Assembly: GCA_947458875.1 (NCBI GenBank)
Contig: CANGZD010000002.1
Span: 90,513 to 154,512, forward strand
Length of the DNA stretch: 64,000 nt
Source of the DNA: Sphingobacteriaceae bacterium
Lineage (GTDB): Bacteria > Bacteroidota > Bacteroidia > Sphingobacteriales > Sphingobacteriaceae
Reading direction: 5' to 3'
The notes beneath the pieces were generated by a model that ran no database searches, was not told where the DNA came from, and saw nothing but the letters and a program-made list of their open reading frames with translations. Positions within the stretch are counted from its first letter, which is position 1; each line of letters begins with the position of its first letter. This document shows positions 19,879-28,278 of this stretch, piece by piece. Made by a program: the position numbers and the translations under genes.

Positions 19879-19896
19879 ATCTTGCAGGAGCAAGAT
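19879..19896 (-). promoter_or_regulatory. Hairpin in the leader of the sigma-54 activator gene
   Basis: A seven-base-pair stem (ATCTTGC/GCAAGAT) with a four-base loop lies 24-41 bases before the activator start. It has no T-run, so it is not a terminator; it could affect translation or message stability. Confidence 0.3.
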
Positions 19897-19917
19897 CAAT
19901 GAAGATCTGAAGTCTTT

Positions 19918-19954
19918 TAGTAAATATACTAAAAAATTAGTGGTATTTACACTA
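19918..19954 (-). promoter_or_regulatory. Two related dyads upstream of the sigma-54 activator
   Basis: TAGTAAATATACTA (19918-19931) and TAGTGGTATTTACACTA (19938-19954) share TAGT...ACTA ends and start 20 bases apart, about two helical turns. This is the layout of tandem activator or autorepressor sites. They lie 33-69 bases downstream of the crotonase stop and upstream of the activator ATG at 19855. Confidence 0.35.
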
Positions 19955-19986
19955 CTTTTTAAAGATTGAAAAATCCAGAAAGAAGT

Positions 19987-20769
19987 TTACTGGCCTTTGA
20001 AATCGGCTTTTCTTTTTTCCAGAAATGCAGCTACGCCTTCCTTAAAATCTTCGGTATCAAAGCAACGGGCAAATTGATCAATTTCAGCTTCAAATCCATT
20101 TACGCCATCTTGCAGTGAGGCATTTACTGCTTGAATGGCAGCCCCCAGTGCAAGCGGTGCACGGCTCAATATTTTCCGCATTTTTTCTGTTGCAGCGCTC
20201 ATTAAACTTTCTGCGGCCACCACCTGGTTAACCAGGCCATATTGCAGGGCTGTTTCAGCGCCGATCATATCGGCCGTTAAGATCAGATCGAGTGCCCGGC
20301 CTCTGCCAACCAATTGAGTTAAACGTTGTGTGCCGCCATAACCCGGAATCAAACCTAAGGTTACCTCTGGTAAACCTAATTTGGCCGTTTCAGCTGCAAT
20401 GCGGATGTGGCAGGTCATGGCCAGTTCTAAACCTCCACCCAATGCAAATCCATTAATTGCGGCAATAATTGGTTTTTCACTTCCGTGGATGATATCGAAT
20501 ACCTTATGATGTCCTTCCTGTGCGAAAACACGTCCCTCATCCTGACTCAAGTCTGCAAATTCAGCAATATCGGCACCGGCTACGAATGCTTTTGAGCCCG
20601 ATCCGGTAATGATGATGCCGCCTACCTCTTCATCGCGAAATGCATCAGTAATTGCAAAATGTAATTCTGCGAGTGTAGCTTTATTAAGTGCATTTAATTT
20701 GCTTTCGCGATTAATGGTTAAGTATAAAATGCGCTCTTTCTTTTCGAGGAGGATATTTTCGTAGGTCAT
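19987..20769 (-). CDS. Enoyl-CoA hydratase/isomerase family protein
   Basis: 260 residues, a standard crotonase. The oxyanion-hole segment (KAFVAGADIAEF) and both catalytic glutamates are present: GGGLELAM (about 112) and LGLPEVTLGLIPGYGG (about 132). It would hydrate 2-enoyl-CoA to 3-hydroxyacyl-CoA in fatty or branched acid breakdown. It starts 17 bases after the stop of the B12-binding mutase subunit and is probably cotranscribed with it, which ties it to propionate/methylmalonyl metabolism (inference). Confidence 0.88.
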   Translation of the reverse strand: MTYENILLEKKERILYLTINRESKLNALNKATLAELHFAITDAFRDEEVGGIIITGSGSKAFVAGADIAEFADLSQDEGRVFAQEGHHKVFDIIHGSEKPIIAAINGFALGGGLELAMTCHIRIAAETAKLGLPEVTLGLIPGYGGTQRLTQLVGRGRALDLILTADMIGAETALQYGLVNQVVAAESLMSAATEKMRKILSRAPLALGAAIQAVNASLQDGVNGFEAEIDQFARCFDTEDFKEGVAAFLEKRKADFKGQ

Positions 20770-20786
20770 TTTTAGGAAGATTTAAT

Positions 20787-21194
20787 TTAAAATTGGCGCT
20801 TTTCTGCAGTCCAGGAGCTAATGTATGCAACAATATCTGCAGTGGGCGTGCCCGGGGGGAATAATTTTCCAACTCCCATATCCTGTAAATTTTTCATGTC
20901 GCTATCAGGAATAATGCCGCCACCGGTCAGTAAAACGTCGTCCAGGCCTTTAGCTTTCATCAATTCAATCAGCTTAGGGAATACCGTCATGTGTGCTCCC
21001 GAAAGTATAGAAACGCCAATGGCATCTACATCTTCTTGCAGAGCAGTATTTACCACCATTTCCGGGGTCTGGCGCAAACCGGTATAAATTACTTCCATGC
21101 CGGCGTCACGCAGAGAAGTAGCAATGATGCGGGCTCCACGGTCGTGACCATCCAGGCCAACTTTAGCTACTAAAACACGAACAGGTCTTTTCAA
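20787..21194 (-). CDS. Methylmalonyl-CoA mutase, cobalamin-binding subunit (split small chain)
   Basis: 135 residues, exactly the C-terminal B12 domain of acyl-CoA mutases as a separate protein. The base-off signature DGHDRG has lower axial ligand H17, followed by SILSG and LTGGGI. The start is TTG at 21194: no in-frame ATG exists near it, the next Met is inside the fold, and a TATTTTTG element lies just upstream. Its partner is the 515-residue catalytic subunit at 60642-62189, about 40 kb away. Together they make up one mutase, as in the two-chain archaeal-type enzymes. Confidence 0.9.
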   Translation of the reverse strand: MKRPVRVLVAKVGLDGHDRGARIIATSLRDAGMEVIYTGLRQTPEMVVNTALQEDVDAIGVSILSGAHMTVFPKLIELMKAKGLDDVLLTGGGIIPDSDMKNLQDMGVGKLFPPGTPTADIVAYISSWTAEKRQF

Positions 21195-21213
21195 AGCATT
21201 ATTTGTTTGGCTT

Positions 21214-21221
21214 CAAAAATA
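21214..21221 (-). promoter_or_regulatory. Candidate promoter -7 element for the B12 subunit gene
   Basis: The minus strand reads TATTTTTG, matching TAnnTTTG, 20 bases before the TTG start at 21194. It supports that start codon. T-rich sequence lies upstream without a well-spaced TTTG. Confidence 0.4.
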
Positions 21222-21343
21222 CTTAAAAAAAACAAAAACGGATTCTCACTGTCAGGCTATCCCCTAAAAAAATCAAATCAAAAACACAGTATTTTTACTA
21301 ATTTTAGCCTCTTGTACAATTGATCAGCAAACAATACAAAGCC

Positions 21344-23008
21344 ATGAGTGAAGAGCGGTCCTTAAATTTTTTGGAAGAGATTATTGAGGAAGATATCAGA
21401 AATGCCAAGCACGGAGGCCGGGTACTTACCCGTTTTCCGCCCGAACCGAACGGTTACCTTCACATCGGACATGCTAAATCTATTTGTTTAAATTTTACGC
21501 TGGCTCAAAAATATGGCGGCCAAACAAATCTACGCTTCGATGATACCAACCCGGTAACTGAAGAAACCGAATACGTAGAAAGCATTAAAAAAGATATTGA
21601 GTGGTTGGGGTTTAAATGGGCGCAGGAGCTGTATACTTCTGATTATTTTGATCAGTTGTATGATTTTGCACTTGCCTTGATTAAAAAAGGCCTCGCTTAT
21701 GTAGATGACAGTACTGCAGAAGAAATTGCAGCAGGAAAAGGAACGCCGACAGAACCCGGCAAGGCTTCTGTTTATCGGGAGAGAACCGTTGCGGAGAATC
21801 TTCAATTATTTGAGGAAATGAAGGCCGGCAAATATCCCGATGGAGCGAAAGTTTTGCGTGCCAAAATCGACCTGAATTCGCCCAATATGCACCTACGCGA
21901 TCCGCTGATGTATCGCATCAAACATGCGCATCATCACCGTACCGGTGATAAATGGTGTATTTATCCGATGTATGATTTCGCACATGGGCAAAGCGATGCC
22001 ATCGAAAAAATCACACATTCAATCTGCACGCTCGAGTTCATTCCCCATCGTCCGCTGTACGACTGGTTTATTGAGCAATTAGAAATTTTCCCAACTAAAC
22101 AATATGAATTTGCTCGTTTAAATATCAACTATGCCGTGATGAGCAAACGTAAATTGCTGCAACTAGTAAATGAGCGTTATGTTAACGGCTGGGACGATCC
22201 GCGTATGTTCACCATCAGCGGCTTGCGTCGCCGGGGATATACACCGGCCAGCATTCGTAATTTTTGCGATCGCATTGGGGTGGCTAAACGCGAAAACCTC
22301 ATTGAGATGAGTTTGCTCGAGTTTTGTATTCGTGAAGATTTGAACAAAACCGCCTGGCGCCGAATGGCTGTACTCGATCCGGTTAAATTGGTCATTACTA
22401 ACTATCCAGACGGACAAGAAGAATTACTCCATGGAGAAAATAATCCGGAAGTAGAGGGTGGAGAAGGGGCGAGAAACATTCCATTTAGTAAAGAATTATG
22501 GATTGAACGTGAAGATTTTATGGAAGAAGCACCTAAAAAATTCTTCCGTTTAGCTCCAGGGTTGATGGTGAGGCTGAAACATGCCTACATTATTCAGTGT
22601 AATGATTTTGTAAAGGATGCCTCCGGAAAAGTGACCGAAATTCATTGCACGTACATTCCAGCTTCTAAGTCGGGTAGCGATACGAGCGGCATTAACGTGA
22701 AAGGCACCATCCACTGGGTGAGTGTTCCACATGCAAAAACTGCCGAAATCAGGTTATACGATCGACTTTTCCGGGTAGAGGATCCATCGAGTGAAGAAGG
22801 AGATTTTAAGGATTACATCAACCCGGATAGTTTACAGGTCATTCAAAATGCTTACATCGAACCAGACCTGGAAGCTGCAGAAGCAGGTAAGGGATATCAA
22901 TTCATCAGAAAGGGTTATTTTACTTTAGATCCTGATACCACCAATCAACACCTGGTATTTAATCGCACCGTTACTTTAAAGGATAATTGGGCTAAAAAAG
23001 CCGACTAA
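21344..23008 (+). CDS. glnS: Glutamine-tRNA ligase
   Basis: 554 residues from ATG 21344 ([13 protein letters not shown]); a TTG eight codons upstream is also in frame but less likely. Class I synthetase: [15 protein letters not shown] with HIGH at 40-43, KMSKS-like VMSKRK (266-270), and the C-terminal anticodon-binding beta barrels. It charges tRNA-Gln directly. It is followed after 7 bases by the thioesterase gene. Confidence 0.95.
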   Translation: MSEERSLNFLEEIIEEDIRNAKHGGRVLTRFPPEPNGYLHIGHAKSICLNFTLAQKYGGQTNLRFDDTNPVTEETEYVESIKKDIEWLGFKWAQELYTSDYFDQLYDFALALIKKGLAYVDDSTAEEIAAGKGTPTEPGKASVYRERTVAENLQLFEEMKAGKYPDGAKVLRAKIDLNSPNMHLRDPLMYRIKHAHHHRTGDKWCIYPMYDFAHGQSDAIEKITHSICTLEFIPHRPLYDWFIEQLEIFPTKQYEFARLNINYAVMSKRKLLQLVNERYVNGWDDPRMFTISGLRRRGYTPASIRNFCDRIGVAKRENLIEMSLLEFCIREDLNKTAWRRMAVLDPVKLVITNYPDGQEELLHGENNPEVEGGEGARNIPFSKELWIEREDFMEEAPKKFFRLAPGLMVRLKHAYIIQCNDFVKDASGKVTEIHCTYIPASKSGSDTSGINVKGTIHWVSVPHAKTAEIRLYDRLFRVEDPSSEEGDFKDYINPDSLQVIQNAYIEPDLEAAEAGKGYQFIRKGYFTLDPDTTNQHLVFNRTVTLKDNWAKKAD

Positions 23009-23015
23009 ACATTTC

Positions 23016-23450
23016 ATGGATAATCCAAAGCTCACCTGGCTCAAAGCACACATCGGTAAATCTACCAAAAATAGCCCTTCGCCATTCGCACATTGGCTGG
23101 ATGGTATTTTAGAAGAGGTGGAGTTCGGCCAGCTCAGCATCCGTTTCATCGTCAGACCCGATATGACCAACCCTCACAACATGCTTCATGGTGGCGTAAT
23201 TTCGGGTATGTTAGATGATGTAATAGGTACTACGGTGGCTACTTTAGATAAAGATCGGCCCTTTGTTTCCATCAATCTATCGGTAGATTTTGTACAGGGA
23301 GCCAGAGTTAGCGATGAGGTAATTGCCAAAGCAAAAGTAATCCGCAACGGACGCACCGCCGTTTATGTTCAGGCAGAGCTTTATAACCAATCTTCAAAAT
23401 TATTAGCGGTAGCCACCAGTAATTTAGTCGCTGTTCCCCAAAGAGCTTAG
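23016..23450 (+). CDS. PaaI-type hotdog-fold thioesterase
   Basis: 144 residues. The hotdog helix carries the PaaI motif NPHNMLHGGVISGMLDD with the catalytic Asp side, followed by SINLSVDFVQGARVSDEV. Members hydrolyse acyl- or phenylacyl-CoA thioesters; the substrate is not predictable. It lies 7 bases after glnS and is probably cotranscribed. Confidence 0.85.
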   Translation: MDNPKLTWLKAHIGKSTKNSPSPFAHWLDGILEEVEFGQLSIRFIVRPDMTNPHNMLHGGVISGMLDDVIGTTVATLDKDRPFVSINLSVDFVQGARVSDEVIAKAKVIRNGRTAVYVQAELYNQSSKLLAVATSNLVAVPQRA

Positions 23451-23516
23451 GATTTTTCATCCTCATTTATTATTAATCCAGTAGAAAAAATATTTCTCTT
23501 AAATCTATTTTTTTAA

Positions 23517-23524
23517 TAACTTTA
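23517..23524 (+). promoter_or_regulatory. Candidate promoter -7 element of the structured RNA
   Basis: TAACTTTA differs from TAnnTTTG only in the last base. A transcript from about 23528 would cover the structured region at 23574-23684. Confidence 0.35.
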
Positions 23525-23527
23525 CTT

Positions 23528-23684
23528 ATGTAAAATGCTTTCTTGTTAGAGCAATTGTGAGGAGGTCTTAATTACTGCGACCCTTAAGTCTTCAGGCAGA
23601 TGCGCAAAACTTTTGCGTGGGTGTATGTTGCAAGATGGGTAGTCGCAGTACCTATTCATTCAGCATTATCCACGCAATTTTTTT
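23528..23684 (+). ncRNA. Candidate structured RNA or leader with two alternative folds
   Basis: Fold A: ACTGCGA (23574-23580) pairs with TCGCAGT (23643-23649), continued by CCC/GGG, and encloses a CGCAA/TTGCG hairpin (23603-23617). Fold B: TTGCGTGG (23613-23620) pairs with CCACGCAA (23670-23677), with inner helices 23625-23631/23663-23669 and 23635-23641/23649-23655, and is followed directly by seven Ts. Fold B is a long terminator-like hairpin; fold A uses the same bases, so the two exclude each other. This could be a free-standing small RNA (6S-like size and shape) or an attenuator/riboswitch for the DUF892 gene 60 bases downstream. I do not recognise the family. The 5' end is inferred. Confidence 0.5.
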
Positions 23685-23743
23685 AAAATTTCTCAAACCC
23701 TTTTAATCCCTGGATGTTTTTTCAACACATCAATTTTACACCT

Positions 23744-24292
23744 ATGAAAAATAAAACAGGAAATGCTTCTCAGGGAGAAATGGAAATGAAAGATTCGGCA
23801 CTATTTGAATTATTTGTGTCGGAACTCCGAGATATTTATTGGGCAGAAAAACACTTGGTTAAAAATTTGCCTAAAATGGCCAAAGCCGCTACTTCTGGTG
23901 ATTTAAGAATGGCTTTTATGGAACATTTAGAAAAAACAGAGCAACAGGTGGAACGTTTGGAAGAGATCTTTCAGGTAATCGATAAAAGAGCCATCGGAAA
24001 GCGATGTGAGGGCATGGATGGAATTGTGGATGAGGGAAAAGAAAAAATTGAAGACACCGAACAAGGTTCCCTGACCCGCGATGCCGGCCTTATTTCGGCA
24101 GGTCAAAAAATTGAACATTACGAGATTGCTACTTATGGTACCTTGAAAACCTTGGCAGCAGTGCTTCAGTTGGATGATGAAATCATCGATCTTTTATCGC
24201 AGAGTTTAGAAGAAGAAAAATCGGCAGATGTGAAACTCACCGAAATTGCAGAGGGGCATGTAAACGAAGATGCCAGTGAAGAAAAAAGGTAA
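23744..24292 (+). CDS. DUF892 ferritin-like protein (YciE/YciF family)
   Basis: 182 residues from ATG 23744; an in-frame ATG at 23714 would add ten residues unlike the family. The helical core begins ALFELFVSELRDIYWAEKHL, the DUF892 signature, with HLEKTEQQVERLEEIF and SAGQKIEHYEIATYGTLK supplying the Glu/His ligands of a four-helix bundle. Family members are linked to stress and have a ferritin-like fold; the enzymatic role is not established. The structured RNA lies directly upstream and a terminator follows. Confidence 0.85.
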   Translation: MKNKTGNASQGEMEMKDSALFELFVSELRDIYWAEKHLVKNLPKMAKAATSGDLRMAFMEHLEKTEQQVERLEEIFQVIDKRAIGKRCEGMDGIVDEGKEKIEDTEQGSLTRDAGLISAGQKIEHYEIATYGTLKTLAAVLQLDDEIIDLLSQSLEEEKSADVKLTEIAEGHVNEDASEEKR

Positions 24293-24312
24293 TTCTTATT
24301 ATAAAAAATCAG

Positions 24313-24340
24313 AAGGCTGTCCTTGGAGATGGCCTTTTTT
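24313..24340 (+). terminator. Intrinsic terminator after the DUF892 gene
   Basis: AAGGCT pairs with GGCCTT (one G-T pair) around a 12-base loop that can itself pair TCC/GGA, followed by a T run. It overlaps the last bases of the convergent SET gene. Confidence 0.7.
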
Positions 24341-24818
24341 ATTTCAAAGCCCTCTGACTTTCGCGGTCCCAATAAACCCGGCTGATATAAGGCCGGTATT
24401 GTAATTGGGTAACCAAAGGCAAATGAGGGAAACTTCGTATCACATGCCGGCAATTCAGAGCATTACAATTACATTTCATCGACCAAAAAGGGTCCAGTTC
24501 GGTACTGGAATAATCTAAGAAAAGTTCGCTGTGTGCCGGAATGTTGGCCCAGCTCATGATCTCTTTATGCTTGTTAATGAACACATTAGGGCTGCAAGAA
24601 TGGTTTAGGAATAGTACCGGACTCTCCGGCTGTGGCACCACCCATTCCCGATCGCCAACTCCGATCCAGTTGGCACCTTGTACCGCAAATTCTGGTGTGT
24701 ATTCATGAAAAATATGCTCGCCATCGAACCGGAATATGATTTGTTTTGGCCTGATGTTGATGGCGGTAAACAAGCCCTTCCCTGCTACCGGCGATGCGGA
24801 AATGTATAAGTTTTCCAT
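24339..24818 (-). CDS. SET-domain protein (lysine methyltransferase-like)
   Basis: 159 residues forming a compact SET domain: the N-terminal GKGLFTA strand, the pseudoknot motif NHSCSPN (72-78), the ELFLDYS motif with Y103, and a post-SET CNCNALNC cluster (C116, C118, C123) that could hold zinc. These are the S-adenosylmethionine and lysine-channel elements, so it should be able to methylate a lysine; the target is unknown. It starts 3 bases after the GH1-RmlD gene and is surely cotranscribed. No signal peptide, so cytoplasmic. Confidence 0.88.
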   Translation of the reverse strand: MENLYISASPVAGKGLFTAINIRPKQIIFRFDGEHIFHEYTPEFAVQGANWIGVGDREWVVPQPESPVLFLNHSCSPNVFINKHKEIMSWANIPAHSELFLDYSSTELDPFWSMKCNCNALNCRHVIRSFPHLPLVTQLQYRPYISRVYWDRESQRALK

Positions 24819-24821
24819 AAT

Positions 24822-26984
24822 TTAATGAATTTGATTTTGGCTGGATGTTTGGATGAAATATTGGTCAAGTGCTTCCTCTAATTTTCCGAGATTGGCACCT
24901 CTTTCAGATACGATCACACTGAACTTTGGTCGAGTGGCCTTGAACCCCAATTCTGAAGCTTTTTTTCTGCTGATTACGTTTCTTGAAAAGCCCGCCCTTT
25001 CGGCCAATTCAGCTGCAAAGTCGGCCCAACTAAGCTTTCCTCGATTCGCCAGATGCCAAATTCCCTGTTCCTCATCTAAAAGCAGATCTAAGCTCATTTC
25101 AACTAATTCAGGAACGTAAGTTGGAGAGATGTAGATGTCGTCAGCAGCTACAAAACTTTCATTTTTATAAAGTGATTGAAGTGCCTGATGAGCAAAATTG
25201 GCTTCATCCCATGGTCCAAAAAAAGAACTGCTCCGAATAATCAATGCTTTTGGATAAGTTTTTAAGATCCTTTTTTCAGCCAGGGCTTTGCTGTGGCCAT
25301 AGATGTTCAAAGGTCTCACCGGATCACTTTCTAAATAGGCCGTTTCTTTGTGCCCACCAAACACCAAATCGCTCGAAAATGTGAGGAACTGGATCGCATG
25401 CCGGGCACAAATCTTTGCTAAATTTTCTGCCCCCTGCGTGTTGGCCATGAAACAAGATTTGGGATCTTTTTCAGCATGGTCCACATGCACATATCCTGCA
25501 GTGTTCACTATGGCCCAAGGTTGGTACAATTCTATCATCTTTTCTATCGATTGCGTATCGGTAATATCCAGCTCCTCTCTTCCGCTCAAATGAAAATCAA
25601 TCGCCCTCCGTTTGCAAATTCTTGCAAATGCACGGCCCAGTGTTCCATTTTTACCAATAATCAACAAGGGTTTAAACGAAAGGCCGACATGATTATTTTG
25701 AATAAGAGATGATTTTTCTGTTCGGGATTGGTGAGCATGCCACCAACCATGCCGGTTTAATACCGGGTGACTACTATTTTCATTATTCGAGAGCTGTTTT
25801 ACTAATTTGGCTAGGGCCGTTGGACGGATGGATCCACCGCTACAATCGAATATTCCGGGTTCATAGCTGCCTTTTGGTTCTGTCAGTAAACGATTCCAAC
25901 CGAAAGATCCTAATAAAGCCCAGGCGGTCATCGCTTTCATTGGAATTCCTTCTTCTTTTAATTCTATCAAACATTGCCAGTTTTCATCAAACCATCTGAG
26001 TTGTTCTTCGCGTGAGCAGTGTAAATGAATTTCAGTAATCGCCACCTCTTTTTGCAGGTGTTCCCAAGCCTCTTTTACCAGTTTTTTCAGACCCAGGAAC
26101 TGCTGCGGACAAGCCCTGATCATTTCCACATCGGCATAACGGTGTATATGATTTGCACCATGGGTATGTAAAGGATAGCGAGATAATTGCTCGTCGAGGT
26201 AACGCTCTGAAGTGATATAATATTTAAAGCCGATGATGTCGGGTTGCTGTTGTTTGTCGGTGAAGAAGTCTACTTCTTTAAGGTCTAATCTGATCCAGTT
26301 CAGGTAATTCCAGAGTGGGTGTTCAGAACTGATTTTGCCGGCCAATAGGTCAAAGCCCAGCCACCTCCTCTGGTTTTCAAAATGGGCCTGATAGCTTAAT
26401 AAATCGGTACTGTGGGTTTTGCCTAAATCTTCGGTCTGAATCCAAATTGCTTGGGGGTTTACCGACCTGATGGCTTCCATTCCCATGATACTGGCCTTAC
26501 ATTGATTGATGAGCATTTTTACGAAGCTCAGATCATCCCGCATATGCGGATACCATAAGCCGTAAAGTCCTGAGAATCGGGCAGTGGTGAGAGGTTCGTT
26601 AATGGGAACATAATAATTGATCCAGGGAAAACGCTTGGCGACCTGATGAGCATAGTCCGCAAATTTTTCTGAGAAATCGGGATCGAGTAGGTGAGTAAAT
26701 GTCGGCCCACTTCCGTGATGGAGTAATCCCGCAATGGGCTCCAAACCATGCTTTTTTAATTTTAACAGATTTTTTTCAGTGTAATCCCAATTTTGCCACT
26801 CATTTCGACGTTCCTGATGCCTTTCCCATAGAATTGGGTAGCGAATTTTGCTGATGCCCAACCGGGCAATCTGCTCAATGTCTTCTTTTCTGTTCCAATG
26901 GCCGGCATAATCCAGCTGATTAAAATAAATATCACCTACCCGGTTAATGGTACATTCCAGTCCAGCCCAAATTTCCAATTCCAA
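24822..26984 (-). CDS. Fusion of a GH1-like glycosidase domain and an RmlD-type sugar-nucleotide reductase
   Basis: 720 residues. Residues 1 to about 400 are a TIM-barrel GH1-like domain with acid/base E130 in the INEP motif and nucleophile-like E318 in VAITEIH. After a linker (about 400-436), residues 438-715 are an extended SDR like dTDP-4-dehydrorhamnose reductase: nucleotide motif GKNGTLG (444-450), LDITDTQSI, FSSDLVFGG, and YGHSK with the catalytic Tyr/Lys. There is no signal peptide, so it acts in the cytoplasm. A hydrolase or transglycosidase fold joined to a deoxysugar reductase suggests making or remodelling an unusual sugar (inference). It lies between the glycosyltransferase (24 bases upstream) and SET genes. 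Confidence 0.88.
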   Translation of the reverse strand: MELEIWAGLECTINRVGDIYFNQLDYAGHWNRKEDIEQIARLGISKIRYPILWERHQERRNEWQNWDYTEKNLLKLKKHGLEPIAGLLHHGSGPTFTHLLDPDFSEKFADYAHQVAKRFPWINYYVPINEPLTTARFSGLYGLWYPHMRDDLSFVKMLINQCKASIMGMEAIRSVNPQAIWIQTEDLGKTHSTDLLSYQAHFENQRRWLGFDLLAGKISSEHPLWNYLNWIRLDLKEVDFFTDKQQQPDIIGFKYYITSERYLDEQLSRYPLHTHGANHIHRYADVEMIRACPQQFLGLKKLVKEAWEHLQKEVAITEIHLHCSREEQLRWFDENWQCLIELKEEGIPMKAMTAWALLGSFGWNRLLTEPKGSYEPGIFDCSGGSIRPTALAKLVKQLSNNENSSHPVLNRHGWWHAHQSRTEKSSLIQNNHVGLSFKPLLIIGKNGTLGRAFARICKRRAIDFHLSGREELDITDTQSIEKMIELYQPWAIVNTAGYVHVDHAEKDPKSCFMANTQGAENLAKICARHAIQFLTFSSDLVFGGHKETAYLESDPVRPLNIYGHSKALAEKRILKTYPKALIIRSSSFFGPWDEANFAHQALQSLYKNESFVAADDIYISPTYVPELVEMSLDLLLDEEQGIWHLANRGKLSWADFAAELAERAGFSRNVISRKKASELGFKATRPKFSVIVSERGANLGKLEEALDQYFIQTSSQNQIH

Positions 26985-27008
26985 ATCTTTTATTCGTTTA
27001 TGAATGAA

Positions 27009-28187
27009 TTATGCTACCGAAATCATCTGTTTTTCTTCCAGCGTTTCTCTGATCTTTTCCATCATGGCCGCAGAAGTCTGCCCCCAGGATTGTTCTGCTA
27101 AAAAGTCATCTACCAGCCTGAGCCAATCCTTGCTTTGTGCGAAAGAAAGCCTCAGCAACTCTTCGGCATGCCGGGCAAAATCTTCGGCGTTTTCGCCAAT
27201 TTTCACTAAACCCATTTTACCATACGGTTGAACTACATCTCTTATAGGGGTGGAAATGACCGGCTTCGCGGCGGCCAGGTATTCAGGAGTTTTGGTGGGA
27301 CTGATGTAGCGGGTAGATTCATTAATTTGAAATGGGATCAGCGCTATATCCCATTTGGAAACGTATGATGGAAGTTGTTGATAATCAACTTGACCGGTAT
27401 ATAAAATATTGGTGGCCTTGGGCAGCTCATCGGCATTTATTTTAACTACGGGTCCAATCAGCTCTATCAACCATTCAGGATGTTTTTTAGCCAAATTTGC
27501 GATCAGCCGACTGTCAAATCGCTCGTCGATTACCCCAAAAAAACCAAGCTTAACCTGTTTTTTTGTCCGAGGGTACGAAGACCAAGATTGCCGGGCTTTT
27601 TCAAAATGTTTTTTGTCGATACTGCTCGAAAAGGGATAAATATTACTGTGGAAATGTTTTTTTGCATCGAAAAGTGAAGCACCACCGGTAAAGACCAAAT
27701 CTGCTTTTTTGAATAAATTTTTCTCCAGTATGCTGATATTTTCTGGTGCGAATTTGAAGGCCGACAATTCGTCCATGCAATCGTAAATGATTAATTGCGG
27801 GTGTAGGTGTTCGGAGAAGGGCAGGGCCATGGGGGTGTAATACCAAAAGATGAATTCAGCCATATTTTGAGAAGCCAGGAGCCGGTCTAAGAGCTCTTTC
27901 TGAAGATCGCACTGCTCCTCAAAACGGAGTCCGGCGGGTAAGTGAGGCACAATTACCGATAAGTTTTTATGGATATTTTCTAAGGTGAGGTAGACCCTAT
28001 CCTGGGCATCGAAAATGGGTTCTTCAACAAAATAAGTGTTAAAATTTTTGGAAAGGCGACTCAATAGTTGCTGAGGTCGCTGGAATACAAAATTCCACCG
28101 CAGGTGAGAGAAACATAAAAGGTTTTTGGGTAGATATGGATGAGATTTGGGTTTTATCCTGTTGATTTTTAATCGAGATGCTTGCAT
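27009..28187 (-). CDS. GT-B glycosyltransferase
   Basis: 392 residues. The N-terminus LLCFSHLRWNFVFQRPQQLL and the C-terminal half (LGFFGVIDERFDSRLIANLAKKHPEW, then RYISPTKTPEYLAAAKPVISTP) are typical of the GT4-like retaining glycosyltransferases found in Bacteroidota polysaccharide loci. It has no transmembrane segment and would act at the cytoplasmic face. First gene of the three-gene GT/GH1-RmlD/SET operon. The start codon region (28178-28187) contains ATGCTTGCAT, the core of the MarR sites at 35552 and 35589. Confidence 0.85.
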   Translation of the reverse strand: MQASRLKINRIKPKSHPYLPKNLLCFSHLRWNFVFQRPQQLLSRLSKNFNTYFVEEPIFDAQDRVYLTLENIHKNLSVIVPHLPAGLRFEEQCDLQKELLDRLLASQNMAEFIFWYYTPMALPFSEHLHPQLIIYDCMDELSAFKFAPENISILEKNLFKKADLVFTGGASLFDAKKHFHSNIYPFSSSIDKKHFEKARQSWSSYPRTKKQVKLGFFGVIDERFDSRLIANLAKKHPEWLIELIGPVVKINADELPKATNILYTGQVDYQQLPSYVSKWDIALIPFQINESTRYISPTKTPEYLAAAKPVISTPIRDVVQPYGKMGLVKIGENAEDFARHAEELLRLSFAQSKDWLRLVDDFLAEQSWGQTSAAMMEKIRETLEEKQMISVA

Positions 28188-28278
28188 AATGTTGTATTAA
28201 AGATTGAACCTTTAATAAACATCCATCAACAAGAATCGTTTGACCATGGTCTTTTGATTGACCTGGCCGTTCTCGATT
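28188..28278. other. Short intergenic region with two small dyads
   Basis: Between PepT and the glycosyltransferase (both minus). It holds an ATTAAAG/CTTTAAT dyad (28196-28216) and a perfect GACCATGGTC palindrome (28242-28251). No clear promoter element or terminator. Confidence 0.3.

Noticed and set aside
23666..23674. TTATCCACG, one base from a DnaA box
   Set aside because: Single copy, lies inside the pairing arm of the structured RNA, and is 40 kb from dnaA.
23528..23684. Possible SRP (4.5S) RNA or tmRNA
   Set aside because: The conserved SRP apical segment (GGTC..GGAAGG..GCAGC type) is not present and the length is far too short for tmRNA.
28242..28251. GACCATGGTC palindrome
   Set aside because: Only ten bases, not near a promoter element; a palindrome of this length is expected by chance in a window this size.
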